A stretch of 64,000 nucleotides of DNA, from assembly GCF_934630525.1 (NCBI RefSeq), contig NZ_CAKTVX010000001.1:1-64000 (forward strand). The letters are read 5' to 3'. Of the stretch, positions 63,511-64,000 are shown one piece after another; positions within the stretch are counted from its first letter, which is position 1; every line of letters starts with the position of its first letter. Position numbers and translations under genes: made by a program. The notes under the pieces are model-generated. The model saw only the letters and a list, made by a program, of their open reading frames with translations, searched no databases and was not told the origin of the DNA. The stretch is from an uncultured Slackia sp. Lineage in GTDB: Bacteria; Actinomycetota; Coriobacteriia; Coriobacteriales; Eggerthellaceae.

Positions 63511-63576
63511 ATGGCTCTTTTGGGTATTGCGCGGCCTGCTTGGTTCGCGTTGTCCGGCGCGTTCTGGGCCGTTTAG
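63511..63576 (+). CDS. Possible 21-residue peptide, doubtful
   Basis: ATG at 63511 with a gggaga site gives MALLGIARPAWFALSGAFWA plus Val and a stop. The peptide is hydrophobic and could span a membrane, but it lies in the gap before the converging gene and may be chance. Confidence 0.2.
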   Translation: MALLGIARPAWFALSGAFWAV

Positions 63577-64000
63577 TCGCGAAGGGTCGCGAGCTGCGGA
63601 TACATCGACATGGTCTCGAATTTCGCCTGCATGGCGCCATCGCCGTAATGCTGCGCGAAGAATTGCTGGAGGGCACCTTCGGGCTCAAGACCGTTCAGGC
63701 GGTACATCCAGCAGTCGAGGGCGAGCATGGTTGTGGCGGCATCGGCCAAAAAGAAAATGAGCAGGGCCCAGGCGAGGGGTTCGCGCCAGGCGCGCGGAAC
63801 CGCCTCCGAAGCCTCTTTCAGCATGGGAGCGGCGAGTTTTACCCATGCAAAGCCTGCAAGCCCCCATACGAGCGCGATTCCGAGGCAGGTTTTCCCGCCT
63901 ATATTGAAGGGCTGGTCGATATAGCTCCAGGCAACAATGCCGAAGGCGCTTTCCCAAAACCATGCCGCGAAATATTCGAACGCCGCGCCGAATGCGGCCG
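63573..64000 (-). CDS. ABC_trans_CmpB-domain membrane protein, partial (C-terminal end only)
   Basis: The minus-strand frame is open from the window edge to the stop at 63573, so the start lies outside. The visible 142 residues match the C-terminal part of the gene at 47414: GAAFEYFAAWFWESAFGIVAW against GGAFEYLVSWFFQFAFGIMAW, and TMLALDCWMYRLNGLEPEGA against TMLAFDCWYQREAGMEPVNA. It is therefore a paralog, convergent with the TetR gene. Confidence 0.82.
   Translation of the reverse strand, partial: AAFGAAFEYFAAWFWESAFGIVAWSYIDQPFNIGGKTCLGIALVWGLAGFAWVKLAAPMLKEASEAVPRAWREPLAWALLIFFLADAATTMLALDCWMYRLNGLEPEGALQQFFAQHYGDGAMQAKFETMSMYPQLATLRD

Overview
The window is a GC-rich (roughly 60%), densely coded stretch of chromosome with housekeeping genes on long co-directional runs. 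Gene content points to an anaerobic actinobacterium of the class Coriobacteriia, most likely Eggerthellaceae: an actinobacterial-type integration host factor beside gmk and rpoZ, a BTAD-domain regulator, PyrR-type attenuation of pyr genes, a two-gene transketolase, a very large 2-hydroxyacyl-CoA dehydratase activase-like protein, a paired TelA/XpaC, and a giant wall protein. The species cannot be named from the sequence alone. I see no insertion sequence, prophage, CRISPR array or rRNA gene.

Layout. 1-2.1 kb: cca and two tRNAs (Gln, Glu) on the minus strand with their own promoter and terminator. 2.1-4.6 kb: a BTAD/STAND regulator that appears split by a frameshift. 4.7-20 kb: core genes secA, prfB, transketolase subunits, ftsE-ftsX, an S41 protease-like protein, RNase R and a SWIM/SNF2 helicase. 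20-25.6 kb: smpB, an acidic protein with two Cys clusters, ssrA (tmRNA), murI, rph, rdgB, a universal stress protein and mscL. 25.8-27.1 kb: rpsA.

27.5-38.7 kb is the most striking region. A cobalamin-type riboswitch candidate precedes a 2,202-residue secreted, membrane-anchored protein. Four tightly packed genes follow: a membrane-anchored DUF4430 (transcobalamin-like) protein, EcfT, a fused two-domain EcfA ATPase and an ECF S component. I read this as a corrinoid capture-and-import operon in which surface proteins deliver the vitamin to an ECF transporter.

38.9-44.6 kb: an NCS1 permease, two DUF917 paralogs and a HyuA-like protein, probably one catabolic cluster for a hydantoin- or purine-like compound. 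44.6-49.7 kb: telA and xpaC on the minus strand, a CmpB-type membrane protein, an orphan hydrogenase-maturation protease and a small membrane protein. 50-55.5 kb: a pyrR-B-C-K-D-F pyrimidine operon behind a promoter, PyrR-binding leader and attenuator terminator. 55.7-58.2 kb: mihF, gmk, rpoZ and thiI. 58.3-63.5 kb: the giant activase-like protein with a terminally overlapping TetR regulator and an inverted-repeat operator candidate upstream. The window ends inside a second CmpB-type gene.

Three intergenic elements of about 150 bp (two at 42.6-43.0 kb, one at 49.8 kb) share one design: outer arms of 30-31 bases that are complementary within a copy but differ between copies, an inner hairpin that behaves the same way, and a conserved connecting motif. 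They look like a family of structured repeats.
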